Shown here one piece after another: positions 1 to 11,812 of a stretch of 64,000 bases of DNA. The stretch's first letter is position 1. Every line of letters starts with the position of its first letter. Position numbers and translations under genes: made by a program. Source of the stretch: a candidate division WS6 bacterium OLB21 (GTDB lineage: Bacteria > Patescibacteriota > Dojkabacteria > B142 > OLB20); NCBI GenBank assembly GCA_001567305.1, contig JYPD01000014.1, positions 1 through 64,000 of the forward strand, given 5' to 3'. The notes beneath the pieces are model-generated. The model was given only the letters and a program-made list of their open reading frames with translations. It was not told where the DNA came from and did not search any database.

Positions 1-1146
1 ACTATTAAAAGAATAAGAGGTTCCATAAGCTTTGTCAAATTGCTTGTGATTTCTTCAACCTGATCTTCGTAAAATCTAGCTAAATCACCCAATATCTTAT
101 CTAAAGCTCCTGTCTGTTCACCTGTTGAGATCATTTTTAGAACTATTAGCGGCACTACTTTGTTTCTGCCTAATGGTCCTGCAATTTGTTGTCCTTTCGA
201 TACTTCTTGAGCAGCATAGAACAAAGCCAATTTGAAGTGAATGTTTTTAGTGCCTTACCAGTCGCTGTCAAGGCATCAATTATTGGAACTCCGCTTTTAA
301 TCAACATCTGTAATAATCTGACCATTTGTAAGACTTGTGATTTTGCTTGCAGGTCGCCAAAGACTGGAACTTGCAGAAGCAGTTTGTCAATAAATTTCCG
401 TCCTGAATCGGTTTTATAATAAGCACGAAATCCGAGAATCGTGCTGGTGACGGTTACAAAAGTTATTAATAATCCTAACGGATCGCTAAAGAAATTACTT
501 ATTGTAACCAAGGCCTGAGTTATTGCAGGTAAATCACCACCGCCTAGATCGGCGTAGAGATCTTCAACCGCAGGAATCATAAACACTACCAGTACTAACA
601 CAACAATGATTATTGCCAGAAATATTACAGCCGGATAGATCATCGCCCCACGAATTTTTCCGTTTATTTGCGCCGTTTTTTGTAAATCCTCGGCAATCTG
701 CTGAATAATCTCGACTAGATTTCCCGATTTCTCTCCGGCATCAATAAGACTCAGCTGTAGATCGTCAAATATTGCCTTGTTTCTTCCGAAGGAGGTCGCC
801 AAAGGCAGTCCTGATTGAATATCTTTATAAACTTGAGTAAGTTGTTTTTTAATCCAGTGTATTTTGTTTGCTCTACTAGAATTTCTAGCGAACTTGCAAC
901 TGGCAGACCAGCAGAGAGCATTGTTGCTAACTGCCTTGCGAAAACAACTTTTTCGTTAAGCGGAATTCCTCCAATCTGGATATCGTTTAAGTTGCCAAGA
1001 TTTAAACCAATCTTTTGATTAATGGAGATAATAATTAACCCCTGTTCGTGAAGAAACGAAGCAACATCTTCTCTGGTTTGAGCCTGCCTTTCGCCAGTTA
1101 CTTGTTCACCAGTAGCCTTTGTTGCTGTATATGTGAAGACTGCCAT
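1..1146 (-). CDS. pilC: PilC, type IV pilus inner-membrane platform protein (partial, two frameshifts)
   Basis: Type II secretion F / PilC family polytopic membrane protein that anchors the PilB and PilT motors in the inner membrane. The N-terminal part opens with MAVFTYTATKATGEQV, typical of PilC, and contains the first cytoplasmic T2SSF domain; a membrane segment rich in I/V/L and the second T2SSF domain follow. The reading frame breaks twice: at the T-run 845-850 (one base seems missing; the corrected frame reads LKKQLTQVYKDIQSGLPLA) and at the T-run 244-248 (one base missing; corrected ALKNIHFKLALFYAAQEVSK). The gene continues past the left edge of the window. Its ATG overlaps the pilT stop as TAATG, which indicates translational coupling. 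The family is certain; whether the breaks are real mutations or sequencing errors is inference, and errors are more likely. Confidence 0.9.
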
Positions 1147-2939
1147 TAATTAGATTTTAACAAACTTAATAACTCATCGGGTTTAGCTGTATAGTTTTGA
1201 GCAGCCTCTACAGTCAAGTCGCCTGAGCGAATTAGTTTAACCAAGGATTTTTCAAGTGTGATCATCCCAAGTTCAGCACTGGTTTGAATCATATTGTCTA
1301 TCTGATAAGTTTTCCCCTCTCTAATTGCATTCTTTATTGCTGCATTGGCAATCATGATCTCTAAAACTGCTTTTCTACCTCCTCTTTGAACCGGTACCAA
1401 TCTTTGTGCCACAACTGCCGAAATAACATTCGCAAGCTGGGCCCTAATTTGCGCCTGCTGTGCATCTGGAAAGACATCAATCATTCTGTCTATACTTTGC
1501 GCAGCAGAATTGGTATGTAGGGTAGAGAAGACTAAATGACCTGTTTCAGCGACTGTAATAGCCGAAGCAATTGTTTCGAAATCTCTCATCTCACCAACAA
1601 GAACAACATCAGGGTCTTCACGAAGAGCTGCACGGAGTGCTCTGCTGAAACTTTTAACATCTGTTCCGACTTCTCTTTGATCAACTAGTGATTTTGCTCT
1701 TGGAAATACATATTCGATAGGGTCTTCAATTGTAATTATATGTTTTGCCTCGTTAATATTTATCTCCTGAATTATCGAAGCTAGAGTTGTACTTTTACCA
1801 TGTCCAGTTGGACCAGTAACTAACACAAGACCATGAGGTAGTTTGGCAAAATCATAGATAACATCTGGAAGACCAAGCTCAGCAATAGTTCTAATTCTGG
1901 AAGGAATTAATCTAAATGCTCCAGCAAGTTGTTCCTTTTTATGATAAATGTTAACTCTAAACCTGGTTCCGCTCTGAATACTATGCGAGAAATCAATATC
2001 TAGATCTGCCTTCAAGGCTTCTTGCTGTTCTGGTGTCAAAATCGACTCAAAAAGCTCTCTAACTCTTTCGAGTTGCATAATCTGATTACCGATAGAAATC
2101 AGTTTGCCGTCAACCCTAAGCATTGGTGGATAACCGGTTGAAATGTGCAAATCAGAAGCATTTTTTTCTTCGGCATAGGCAAGAAAATCGTCCATCTTAG
2201 CTTTCTGAGCATAGTAATTCTCGCTTGCATCTGCAGGTTTAAGTGAATCAATTTGTGGAGAAGGTGTTGGAACCGCCTGCTTAGACTCTACAAGTTCATC
2301 AGCTTTCTTAAATATTTCCTCAACTGTCTCAGTCTGCTTTGCGGCACTCCCTGTAAGCTCTATGCCTCCCTGATTTAGGCTTGGAAGTGATTCCTTTATT
2401 TCCGGTTGCGGTGATGGGACTGTCACATTTGTCGATTCAGTATTATCTGACATTTGATTCAAATTAGCAGGAGCTTCTATGGGTTTAAGTTGTTCAGGCA
2501 CCTCGTTTTTAATTGTTGGAACTTGAGGGACTACTGGACTGGTAGAAGAGAAAGGTGATGTTGATGAACTCTGTGCAGTTTCTACAGGTGCCTCGGTTTT
2601 ATTGACATTGCTATCTAAAGGTTTTGCTAGGTTCAACTCGCCCATACCCAGGTTTTGAGTTTCTGCTTGTGGAATTTCTCCTGGTTGCATACTGGGAGCG
2701 GGAGTATCATTAAATTGAAACACTGTCTCTTTTGGTAGTTCTGTAAGAATCTCTGGGGCTGCCGATAATAAATTATTTGTAGTACTTGTATTGTTTAAAC
2801 CTGGCTGATTTGGTTGCTGTACCGGTTGCACAGGCATACTTGCTGCTGTTGAAGGTGGCAAATTTGGCATTTGCCCAGCAGGGGGCTGAGTAGGATTTGA
2901 ATTTGGTTGCTGCGGACTACTTAAATCAATGAAGGGCAT
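1146..2939 (-). CDS. pilT: PilT-like twitching motility ATPase with long disordered N-terminal extension
   Basis: Hexameric ATPase of the PilT/VirB11 family that powers pilus retraction. The catalytic core begins near residue 247 (MDDFLAYAEEKNASDLHIS). It carries Walker A GPTGHGKSTT near residue 375 (His where most relatives have Ser or Gln, still within GxxxxGK[ST]), Walker B DVVLVGEMRD near 443, and the His box GHLVFSTLHTN. No Cys zinc motif is present, as expected for PilT rather than PilB. The 597 residues far exceed the usual 350 or so, because residues 1-245 form a Pro/Gln/Ser/Thr/Asn-rich, probably disordered extension. It lies between pilB and pilC, 24 bases after pilB. Symbol from family resemblance; PilT versus PilU cannot be separated here. 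Confidence 0.9.
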   Translation of the reverse strand: MPFIDLSSPQQPNSNPTQPPAGQMPNLPPSTAASMPVQPVQQPNQPGLNNTSTTNNLLSAAPEILTELPKETVFQFNDTPAPSMQPGEIPQAETQNLGMGELNLAKPLDSNVNKTEAPVETAQSSSTSPFSSTSPVVPQVPTIKNEVPEQLKPIEAPANLNQMSDNTESTNVTVPSPQPEIKESLPSLNQGGIELTGSAAKQTETVEEIFKKADELVESKQAVPTPSPQIDSLKPADASENYYAQKAKMDDFLAYAEEKNASDLHISTGYPPMLRVDGKLISIGNQIMQLERVRELFESILTPEQQEALKADLDIDFSHSIQSGTRFRVNIYHKKEQLAGAFRLIPSRIRTIAELGLPDVIYDFAKLPHGLVLVTGPTGHGKSTTLASIIQEININEAKHIITIEDPIEYVFPRAKSLVDQREVGTDVKSFSRALRAALREDPDVVLVGEMRDFETIASAITVAETGHLVFSTLHTNSAAQSIDRMIDVFPDAQQAQIRAQLANVISAVVAQRLVPVQRGGRKAVLEIMIANAAIKNAIREGKTYQIDNMIQTSAELGMITLEKSLVKLIRSGDLTVEAAQNYTAKPDELLSLLKSN

Positions 2940-2963
2940 AGTTTTATATTAAAAAAATTATAT

Positions 2964-4769
2964 TTAACTGACAACTCTAAGTACTTCTTCGATAGTTGTT
3001 ACACCTTCCATAGCTTTCAAGTAACCATCTTGCATCATGGTGATCATTCCTTCTTTTACGGCAATCTTTTCTATCTCTTGTGCTGATGAATCTACAACCG
3101 TTAAAGAAGCAATACCTTCTGACATTTTCATTACTTCAAAGATTCCGATTCTGCCTTTATAACCACTGTCACCACATTGAGGACAACCTTTCCCTTTGTT
3201 TAAAAATATCTTACCACCATTTTTTTGCAAGATCGAGTCAATACTAAAACCGTTAATCTGTTCCAAAACTGTTTTAAGTTTATTAATTTCTTCTGGACTA
3301 GCTTCATATGAATATCTGCAGTTATCGCAGATTGTTCGAACTAATCTTTGTCCGGCAGCTAGTTCAAGAGTAGAGGAGAGTAAGAAGGGCTCAATACCCA
3401 TATCTTTAAGTCTTGGGATTGCTCCAGCAGCAGAATTGGTATGCAAAGTGGCAAGCACAAGATGCCCTGTAAGCGATGCCTGCACAGCTAATTCTGCAGT
3501 TTCTTTGTCACGAATTTCTCCAACGAGTATGACATCTGGGTCTTGTCTCAGAAAGGCCCGAAGTCCTTTGGCGAAGGTTAAGCCAACTTCGCTATTAACT
3601 TGAACTTGAGTGACTCCATCGATACGAATCTCGACTGGGTCTTCGAGTGTCATAATATTGATTTCGGGACTATTAATAATTTTAAGAGCACTGGCAAGAG
3701 TCTGGGTTTTTCCACTTCCTGTAGGACCTGTTACAAGCAAGATACCTTGTGATTTTTTAATTGCCTGCTGAAATAGTGCAAGACCTCTGCCTCGCATACC
3801 TGTTTTATCAAGCGTTAGGGTTCCTCCTCCTTTTGCAAGAAGCCTAATCACAACTTTTTCTCCATAGACCGATGGCATTACAGAAACACGGAGGTCAATT
3901 AATTCATTCTCTACTTTAATTTGAAATCTGCCGTCCTGAGGAACACGATGTTCATCTATTTTTAGATTAGATAAGATTTTAATTCTTGAAACAACAGGAC
4001 CAGCAAGCTTAACCGGTAGAGTTAGCTTCTCTTGCAAAACACCACTAACACGATACCTAACTACTACTTTGTTTTCTCTAGGTTCAATATGAACATCAGA
4101 AGCCTTGTATTTTGCAGCGTATTCAAGAATCATATTCACAATTCTTGCAACAGGTGCTGCAGCAATATCACCTTGAATTTCTGCAGAGGCTATCGTGCCG
4201 GTAATTTCGACTACATCTCCAACATCTTGTAGTGCCTGGGTAACTTCTGACCCGATCTGAGCACCATACTTGGTATCGATTATGCTTTTTATAATGCTTG
4301 GATCAGCAAAATAAGGTTCGATTCTTTTTCCAACTACTGTCGACAAGAAACGGATTTTTTGCAGATCTAAAGGATCTGCCATAGCTACCTTAAGCCCAAC
4401 TTCAGTGTTCTCAAAAGCGACAGCAGAGTTTTGCTTGGCAAGTTTTTGATTTAAGAGGTTGAGAGTTTCGATGTCAATTCTTTGCGCGGCAAGGTCTACG
4501 AAAGGGATTTGGAACAACTTTGATTTCGCTTTAGCTAAATCAAGTTCAGAAATATACCCACCCTGAAGTAGAATCTGCTCAATGGGCTTGCCTGTATTCA
4601 CAGATTCAAATTTTACCTTCTTTAAAGATTCGGTGTTTAGAAGCCCGAGTGAAAACAATGAATCGGCCAGATTCACCTGTTGTGATGTATTAAGAGCATT
4701 GTTGTTTACGGGAGGCGCTTGTTGCTGTAATATATTACCACCTATAGCCCCATTATCTGAATTTGCCAT
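2964..4769 (-). CDS. pilB: PilB, type IV pilus assembly ATPase
   Basis: GspE/PulE/PilB family ATPase that drives pilus extension from the cytoplasmic face. An N-terminal MshEN-type domain (residues about 30-180) precedes the catalytic core: Walker A GPTGSGKTQT near residue 347, Walker B DVILVGEIRDKETAE, and His box GHLVLATLHTN. The zinc-binding tetracysteine is present as CDNC near 480 and CPQC near 530. Length of 601 is normal for the family. First gene of the pilB-pilT-pilC run and probably cotranscribed with it from the promoter at 4812-4840. A 9-base direct repeat lies directly before its ATG. Confidence 0.95.
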   Translation of the reverse strand: MANSDNGAIGGNILQQQAPPVNNNALNTSQQVNLADSLFSLGLLNTESLKKVKFESVNTGKPIEQILLQGGYISELDLAKAKSKLFQIPFVDLAAQRIDIETLNLLNQKLAKQNSAVAFENTEVGLKVAMADPLDLQKIRFLSTVVGKRIEPYFADPSIIKSIIDTKYGAQIGSEVTQALQDVGDVVEITGTIASAEIQGDIAAAPVARIVNMILEYAAKYKASDVHIEPRENKVVVRYRVSGVLQEKLTLPVKLAGPVVSRIKILSNLKIDEHRVPQDGRFQIKVENELIDLRVSVMPSVYGEKVVIRLLAKGGGTLTLDKTGMRGRGLALFQQAIKKSQGILLVTGPTGSGKTQTLASALKIINSPEINIMTLEDPVEIRIDGVTQVQVNSEVGLTFAKGLRAFLRQDPDVILVGEIRDKETAELAVQASLTGHLVLATLHTNSAAGAIPRLKDMGIEPFLLSSTLELAAGQRLVRTICDNCRYSYEASPEEINKLKTVLEQINGFSIDSILQKNGGKIFLNKGKGCPQCGDSGYKGRIGIFEVMKMSEGIASLTVVDSSAQEIEKIAVKEGMITMMQDGYLKAMEGVTTIEEVLRVVS

Positions 4770-4787
4770 TGGACAGTTTTGGACAGT
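4769..4787. repeat. Tandem 9-base repeat at the pilB start
   Basis: TTGGACAGT occurs at 4769-4777 and again at 4779-4787, one helical turn apart, ending on the pilB start codon (on the minus strand ACTGTCCAA read twice before ATG). It lies between the pilB promoter and the start codon, so it could be an operator or affect ribosome access; it may also be chance. No Shine-Dalgarno sequence is obvious there. Confidence 0.4.
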
Positions 4788-4811
4788 ATCATGAACTCGG
4801 AATTAGCTTAA

Positions 4812-4840
4812 ATACTAAGTAAAAGAACAAGGGATGTCAA
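4812..4840 (-). promoter_or_regulatory. Probable promoter of the pilB-pilT-pilC operon
   Basis: On the minus strand a perfect -35 TTGACA (4835-4840) is followed after 17 bases by TAGTAT (4812-4817), 43 bases upstream of the pilB ATG. The -10 matches consensus at four of six positions. The -35 abuts the start of the divergent holB-like gene at 4842. Confidence 0.5.
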
Positions 4841-4841
4841 T

Positions 4842-5498
4842 ATGGGCAAATCACACCTAATAGTCACCAACAATCTAGAATTTGCAGAAAACGCAATCTC
4901 TGAAATAAAAGAGAGATTCGATATCAAAATCGACGATCCAGCAGATCTCTTGTCTATCCGTGGCAAATCGGAATCAAATACGATAGGAATCGAAGAGATC
5001 AGACAATTAAAGTCTTGGGCTTTGCTCAAACCTAGAAACGGAAACAATAAACTAGCAATCATCTACCAAGCAGAACTGCTTAGCGTTCAAGCTCAAAACA
5101 CATTGCTGAAAACGCTCGAAGAACCTAACACCTTTACATCAATAATATTAATAACAAACTCAATCGGTAGCTTACTAGATACAATAAAATCCAGATGCAT
5201 GGCTTACGAAGACCCAAGCATTCATAACTCAGAAGGTAATTATGAATTATCCTTTATGGAGAGTATGAGAAGAATAGAGGAGATAACCAAAGAGAAGGAT
5301 AAAAACATTCAAAGACAAAAGATTCGGTTCTTCCTTGTAAGTATTCTTAATAATGAACGAACAGCTTTAAAAAATGGGGCAAGTATTCAGTCTAAGCTAA
5401 AGCGCATTGAAACGATTAATAAAACAACCAAAATGATATATAGTAATGTTAGCGTAAAGATTGCTCTAGAGAATTTAATTTTTCAACTCTATCAATGA
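4842..5498 (+). CDS. holB: DNA polymerase III delta-prime-like subunit
   Basis: A clamp-loader AAA+ fragment of 218 residues resembling the delta-prime subunit. The diagnostic segment is AQNTLLKTLEEP followed by TSIILIT and IKSRCM, matching the sensor 1 region and SRC motif of DnaX/HolB proteins. No Walker A is seen, consistent with the ATPase-inactive delta-prime subunit, and the protein lacks most of the collar domain, so it is shorter than typical HolB (about 330). The start follows an AAGGGA sequence 8 bases upstream. It overlaps the next gene by ATGA. Assignment rests on motifs; a generic clamp-loader-like protein is the alternative. Confidence 0.7.
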   Translation: MGKSHLIVTNNLEFAENAISEIKERFDIKIDDPADLLSIRGKSESNTIGIEEIRQLKSWALLKPRNGNNKLAIIYQAELLSVQAQNTLLKTLEEPNTFTSIILITNSIGSLLDTIKSRCMAYEDPSIHNSEGNYELSFMESMRRIEEITKEKDKNIQRQKIRFFLVSILNNERTALKNGASIQSKLKRIETINKTTKMIYSNVSVKIALENLIFQLYQ

Positions 5499-5974
5499 AC
5501 AACAAATTATTCTTGACATATTGCTGGATCACTTCATTTGCTTGGTTTGGACTAATCCTAATCTTAAGCACGATCCCAGATTTGGACACTAAAGGGAATC
5601 AAATAGATTGGCTGGTTCGTGGAGTCGGTTATGCGCTGATGTATGCTATCATGTTCTTGTTGATTTTAAGGTCCTTGCTTGCAAGTGCTCGTTCTAAGGT
5701 AAAAAGACTGGCATACTATAAATCACGCCGAGAAAGGTCAGAAGATGTCGAATTTGCCCTCCTGACAGAATTTCTGTTATTCGTAATTGCAGTATTGATT
5801 ACTATAATCCTATCAGTAATTGACGAATATCTACAATCTCAAGTAGTAGGTCGGGTAGCAGCAGTATCCGATATTTTAATCAATATTCTTGGGATTGTTA
5901 TTGCCTCAACACTAGTCTATAAGATACCATTACTTACTGAAGCAGAAGATATCTTACTTAAGAAACACAAGTAG
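5495..5974 (+). CDS. VanZ-like small membrane protein
   Basis: A 159-residue protein with about four membrane segments and VanZ-family signatures: an early LSTIPDL segment and late DEYLQSQVVGRVAAVSD then NILG, corresponding to the conserved acidic/glycine motif of VanZ. VanZ relatives are implicated in lipid or envelope processes and teicoplanin resistance in some hosts; the role here is unknown. It overlaps the upstream holB-like gene by four bases, so the two are translationally coupled. A basic cytoplasmic loop (KSRRERSED) interrupts the membrane segments. Confidence 0.65.
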   Translation: MNNKLFLTYCWITSFAWFGLILILSTIPDLDTKGNQIDWLVRGVGYALMYAIMFLLILRSLLASARSKVKRLAYYKSRRERSEDVEFALLTEFLLFVIAVLITIILSVIDEYLQSQVVGRVAAVSDILINILGIVIASTLVYKIPLLTEAEDILLKKHK

Positions 5975-5990
5975 GTAATCTTCTTCTTTG

Positions 5991-6017
5991 TTGACTCAAA
6001 AGTATCTATGCTAGAAT
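5991..6017 (+). promoter_or_regulatory. Candidate gyrB promoter
   Basis: TTGACT at 5991-5996 and an extended -10 TGCTAGAAT (TAGAAT at 6012-6017), 36 bases before the gyrB ATG. The spacer is only 15 bases, but the TGn extension may compensate. Prediction by inspection only. Confidence 0.4.
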
Positions 6018-6052
6018 TGAGTGCAAAATTTCCTTTTCTTACCTGAATATTA

Positions 6053-7991
<1,939 letters not shown>

Positions 7992-8017
7992 TTTATCTAA
8001 CTAGCACATAACTAGAG

Positions 8018-8878
8018 ATGTCAAACTCAGCAAGCCAAATCAAGGAAGTCAAGAAATCTGAATTTATTAATAAAACAGAGAAGAACTCAAAAGGGGTAAG
8101 TTATTCAACAATTGGGACAACGCTTCAAGCGCTTAGTGTTCAACTCGACGAAGGAGAAAAGATTAATTCCGAAGCTGGAAAAATGTCTTGGATGACAAGC
8201 AATATCAAAATGAAAACAAAAGGGCAGGGGATTGGAAAAATCGTTTCTAGAGTTCTCGCCAACGAATCGTTCTTTATTAACGAATTTACCAGCGAAGCCG
8301 GAACCGGAATAGTAACTTTTTCTACAGACGAAGCAGGTAAAATTGTTCCTGTTGAACTTGCTTCAGACAAACCGGGTATCGTATTTCAAAGAGGTTCATA
8401 CCTTTGCTCAGAAATTGGAGTAGAAAGATCAACAGTACTAATTAAACGCTTAACAGCAGGAATATTTGGTGGGAAAGGTTTTATACTGCAAAAAGTTAAA
8501 GGAGAAGGCTCTGCTCATCTTATCGCAGATGGAGAAGTAGTTATGTACGAACTTTCCGCAGGAGAGCAAATGCTTGTAGATCAGGGAAACCTCCTTGCCT
8601 TTGAAGACACAGTAGATTTCGATATTCAAACCGTAAAAGGTGGAGCTATGAATTGGTTCTTCGGAGGGGAAGGTATTTTCCTAGGGTCACTTAAAGGTCC
8701 TGGCAAAGTATGGATGCAAACTCGAAAAATATCCGTGCACGGAGCAGCAGTTGCTGCTTCAGCTGCAAACAACTACTCTGGAGCCAGTCAAAATCCTTTA
8801 GGATGTATTTTCGGTTTAATAATTAGTGGCGTAATTTTTGGATGTGTAATTGCTTCTTCACTAATTATGAATATTTAA
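8018..8878 (+). CDS. AIM24 / TIGR00266 family protein with C-terminal membrane anchor
   Basis: A 286-residue protein whose central 200 residues match the AIM24 (mitochondrial biogenesis-like, TIGR00266) beta-barrel family: Gly-rich strands such as GKGFILQKVKGEGSAHLIADG, FGGEGIFLGSLKGPGKVWMQT. In bacteria the molecular function is not established. The N-terminus is polar; the C-terminus (about residues 262-286) is a hydrophobic stretch that could anchor the protein. It sits between gyrB (26-base gap) and gyrA, probably cotranscribed. Confidence 0.8.
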   Translation: MSNSASQIKEVKKSEFINKTEKNSKGVSYSTIGTTLQALSVQLDEGEKINSEAGKMSWMTSNIKMKTKGQGIGKIVSRVLANESFFINEFTSEAGTGIVTFSTDEAGKIVPVELASDKPGIVFQRGSYLCSEIGVERSTVLIKRLTAGIFGGKGFILQKVKGEGSAHLIADGEVVMYELSAGEQMLVDQGNLLAFEDTVDFDIQTVKGGAMNWFFGGEGIFLGSLKGPGKVWMQTRKISVHGAAVAASAANNYSGASQNPLGCIFGLIISGVIFGCVIASSLIMNI

Positions 8879-8894
8879 TTATTAATAACCTAGT

Positions 8895-9038
8895 ATGGAA
8901 CTACTGCTTATTATCGTCTGTACAATAACAGTATTCATGCTAATAACTCTATTCGTAGCTGCTGTTGCAATCAGCAAAAAAAGACGAAAGCCCAACGAAG
9001 GCCCAAAAGTTTACATTAGACAGACAAAAGGAAATTAA
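8895..9038 (+). CDS. Small single-pass membrane protein, 47 residues
   Basis: Open frame starting ATG at 8895 and stopping at 9036-9038, three bases before gyrA. Translation starts MELLLIIVCTITVFML, gives one hydrophobic helix of about 26 residues, then a basic tail with KKRRK. The tight fit between two genes on the same strand and the membrane-helix-plus-positive-tail design argue for a real product. I do not recognise the family. Confidence 0.6.
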   Translation: MELLLIIVCTITVFMLITLFVAAVAISKKRRKPNEGPKVYIRQTKGN

Positions 9039-9041
9039 ATA

Positions 9042-11645
9042 ATGCCTGACGAATCACAATTAACAATTACAGATAAGCGAATCAAGGAGCAAAACATTAC
9101 CGAAGAAATGCGCTCCAGCTATATCAATTATGCCATGAGTGTTATTGTGGCTAGGGCACTGCCAGATGTTAAAGACGGACTAAAGCCTGTTCAGCGAAGA
9201 ATACTTTATGCAATGTATAAACAGGGCTTTCTTCCTTCATCCTCTTACAAAAAGTCTGCCAGAACAGTTGGAGAGGTTATCGGTAAGTATCACCCTCATG
9301 GTGATACGGCAGTCTACGATGCTATGGTCAGAATGGCTCAAGATTTCAGTTACAGATATATTCTTATCGACGGTCAAGGAAACTTTGGCTCAATCGACGG
9401 AGACAGCGCCGCTGCCATGAGGTATACAGAATCAAGACTGCACAAAAATGCTATTCGCATTCTTACAGATTTAGAGAAAAAAACAGTTGATTTCGTATCT
9501 ACATACGACGGAACTCATAATGAACCAGTAATTCTGCCATCTCTCTTACCAAATCTACTTCTAAACGGAGCAGAAGGAATTGCAGTGGGAATGGCAACAA
9601 AAATTCCACCTCACAATCTTGGAGAACTTGTTGATGCGATGGTTGAAATGATCAACAAAGGCGAGGCAACAACCACAGATGAGATTGATTACTCATATCT
9701 TGATACCATAAAAACCGTTGCCGATATTGATAATCTCAGCAATGAAAGATTTCCGCACTTTAATTCCGAAGTAGAGATTTCAGAAATTCTAAAACACATA
9801 CCTGGACCAGATTTCCCCACAGGTGCAGAGATTTACGACCAAGAAGAAATAAAGCGAGCATATATGACCGGCAGAGGTCGAATTCTAATGCGGGCAATCG
9901 CAAAGATCGAAGAAAATAAAAGTGGAAAGTTCCAAATCATTATCACAGCGCTTCCATATCAGGTAAATAAGGCAAATCTAGTAAGTAAAATCGCAGAACT
10001 TGTTAAAGATAAAAAGATTGAAGGAATTTCTGACATCCGAGACGAATCAAACAAACTTGGAATTAGAATTGTTATTGATCTAAAACGAGACAGTAAGCCA
10101 AAAACATTGCTCAACAAGCTGTATAAATATACAGAAATGCAAAAGGCATTTAATGCCAACATGCTGGCACTTGTAAATGGAGAGCCAAAACTGCTCAACC
10201 TCAAAAGAATCCTTGAACTTTTTATTGAACACAGGCAAGAAATAATTATTCGCAGAAGTGAATATGATTTGGCACGAGCACGCGAAAGAGAACATATCCT
10301 AGAAGGATTGATGATCGCACTTGATAACCTAGACGAAGTTATTAATACAATTCGCTCATCAAAAGATGTAGATATCGCCAAAGAGAACTTGATGAAAAAG
10401 TTCAAATTAAGCGAAATTCAATCACAGGCAATCCTAGATATGCAACTTAGAAGACTTGCTGCCCTTGAAAGACAAAAGATAGAAGAGGAATACAAACAAA
10501 TTAAAATCACTATTGCAGATCTTCTGGCTTTGTTAAGCTCTGCAAGCACTATCCTCAAAACCATTGTTGACGAACTTACAGAGCTTAAAGAAAAATCGGG
10601 TGATATTCGCCGAACAAAGGTTCACAAAGGCAAAGTAGGAGAATTCAATGAAGAGGACCTTATTGCCAAAGAAGAGGTTATTGTAACAATCAGTGAACAA
10701 GGTTACATCAAACGCATGAAGCAAGATACCTATACCTTGCAAAAGCGAGGAGGAGTGGGCAAAAAGGGAATGACAACCAAAGAAGATGACGGTGTAGCTC
10801 ACATATTGAGCTGTAATACTCACGACGAGATATTATTCTTCACTAGCAAAGGAAGAATGTTTAATCTTCGAGTTTATGATATCCCAGAATTTGGTAGAAC
10901 AGCTCGAGGACAAGCAGTTATTAATCTAATTAATATTGAACAAGACGAAACCATTCAAAGTGTTTTAACCAGAAATCCTGATGGTCGAATATACGACGAA
11001 GATATCACCCAAGAAGGGGAAACGAAAACAGAATCTGGGAAATACAAATTCTTGTTTATGGCAACAAGACATGGCATTGTTAAGAAAACATCACTCGAAG
11101 AATTTGCAAATATTCGAGCAAATGGACTGATTGCAATTAAGCTCTCCGACGGTGACGAGCTTGCCTGGGTTAAACCAACAACTGGTAAAGATGAAATCAT
11201 GTTAATTACCAGAAAGGCTAGGTGCATTCGCTTTAAAGAAGCCGATGTCCGCGAAACGGGTAGGGCAACTATGGGAGTAAAGGGTATAACCTTCAAGTTC
11301 AAAGAAGATGAAGTAATTGTCATGGATGTTATTCGTAAGCTCGAAGAATTTGTTCTAAGTGTTTCAGAGCTTGGATACGGTAAAGTCACCGATCTTTCAG
11401 AATTTCCAACCCAAAACAGAGGTGGTATGGGAGTATTTACTGCCAGGGTAAATAAGAAAACTGGCGATCTTGCATCGGCCAGAATAATAGATCATCCCGA
11501 TCTTGAATTATTAATAATAACTCAAAGTGGACTTGCCGTTCGCATACCAACAAATGAATTACCAAAGCGCAGTAGGCAAACAGCCGGTGTAAGGCTAATG
11601 AAAATGAAATCTGATGATACGGTTACAGCTATTGCAATTATTTAA
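9042..11645 (+). CDS. gyrA: DNA gyrase subunit A
   Basis: Breakage-reunion subunit of gyrase, 867 residues. The winged-helix region shows [20 protein letters not shown] and the active-site tyrosine in AAMRYTE. The residue equivalent to E. coli Ser83 is Thr and the one equivalent to Asp87 is Asp, a combination found naturally in many bacteria. The C-terminal beta-pinwheel carries QKRGGVG, a recognisable but altered GyrA box (consensus QRRGGKG), which supports gyrase over topoisomerase IV. The frame is unbroken along its full length, unlike many genes here. Confidence 0.95.
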   Translation: MPDESQLTITDKRIKEQNITEEMRSSYINYAMSVIVARALPDVKDGLKPVQRRILYAMYKQGFLPSSSYKKSARTVGEVIGKYHPHGDTAVYDAMVRMAQDFSYRYILIDGQGNFGSIDGDSAAAMRYTESRLHKNAIRILTDLEKKTVDFVSTYDGTHNEPVILPSLLPNLLLNGAEGIAVGMATKIPPHNLGELVDAMVEMINKGEATTTDEIDYSYLDTIKTVADIDNLSNERFPHFNSEVEISEILKHIPGPDFPTGAEIYDQEEIKRAYMTGRGRILMRAIAKIEENKSGKFQIIITALPYQVNKANLVSKIAELVKDKKIEGISDIRDESNKLGIRIVIDLKRDSKPKTLLNKLYKYTEMQKAFNANMLALVNGEPKLLNLKRILELFIEHRQEIIIRRSEYDLARAREREHILEGLMIALDNLDEVINTIRSSKDVDIAKENLMKKFKLSEIQSQAILDMQLRRLAALERQKIEEEYKQIKITIADLLALLSSASTILKTIVDELTELKEKSGDIRRTKVHKGKVGEFNEEDLIAKEEVIVTISEQGYIKRMKQDTYTLQKRGGVGKKGMTTKEDDGVAHILSCNTHDEILFFTSKGRMFNLRVYDIPEFGRTARGQAVINLINIEQDETIQSVLTRNPDGRIYDEDITQEGETKTESGKYKFLFMATRHGIVKKTSLEEFANIRANGLIAIKLSDGDELAWVKPTTGKDEIMLITRKARCIRFKEADVRETGRATMGVKGITFKFKEDEVIVMDVIRKLEEFVLSVSELGYGKVTDLSEFPTQNRGGMGVFTARVNKKTGDLASARIIDHPDLELLIITQSGLAVRIPTNELPKRSRQTAGVRLMKMKSDDTVTAIAII

Positions 11646-11660
11646 TGATTTGTTGTAACA

Positions 11661-11689
11661 TTGATTCGGATAGTTCGTTAATGTATATA
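11661..11689 (+). promoter_or_regulatory. Candidate promoter upstream of the GreA-like gene
   Basis: TTGATT (11661-11666), 17-base spacer, TATATA (11684-11689) preceded by TG. A second -10-like TATAAT lies at 11703-11708 without a good -35. Either would start a transcript that includes the structured leader ending at 11812. Confidence 0.4.
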
Positions 11690-11709
11690 AGAAAACCAGT
11701 TATATAATG

Positions 11710-11812
11710 AGAAATTGTTGTCTCACAAATAAGATGATTTTTATCAACAAGACCGGCTAAGGGAGAGGTTTAGCATGTTTACAAAACCTCTCAAATTTTG
11801 AGAGGTTTTTAA
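11710..11812 (+). ncRNA. Structured leader or small RNA ending in a terminator hairpin
   Basis: About 100 bases between gyrA and the GreA-like gene can fold into nested stems: TTGTTG (11715-11720) with CAACAA (near 11744-11750), inner TGAT with ATCA, and a terminal hairpin at 11783-11810. The segment GAGAGGTTT at 11763-11771 is complementary to the left arm of that hairpin (AAAACCTCTC), so two mutually exclusive pairings exist, as in attenuators. No known riboswitch class is recognised. Confidence 0.4.
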
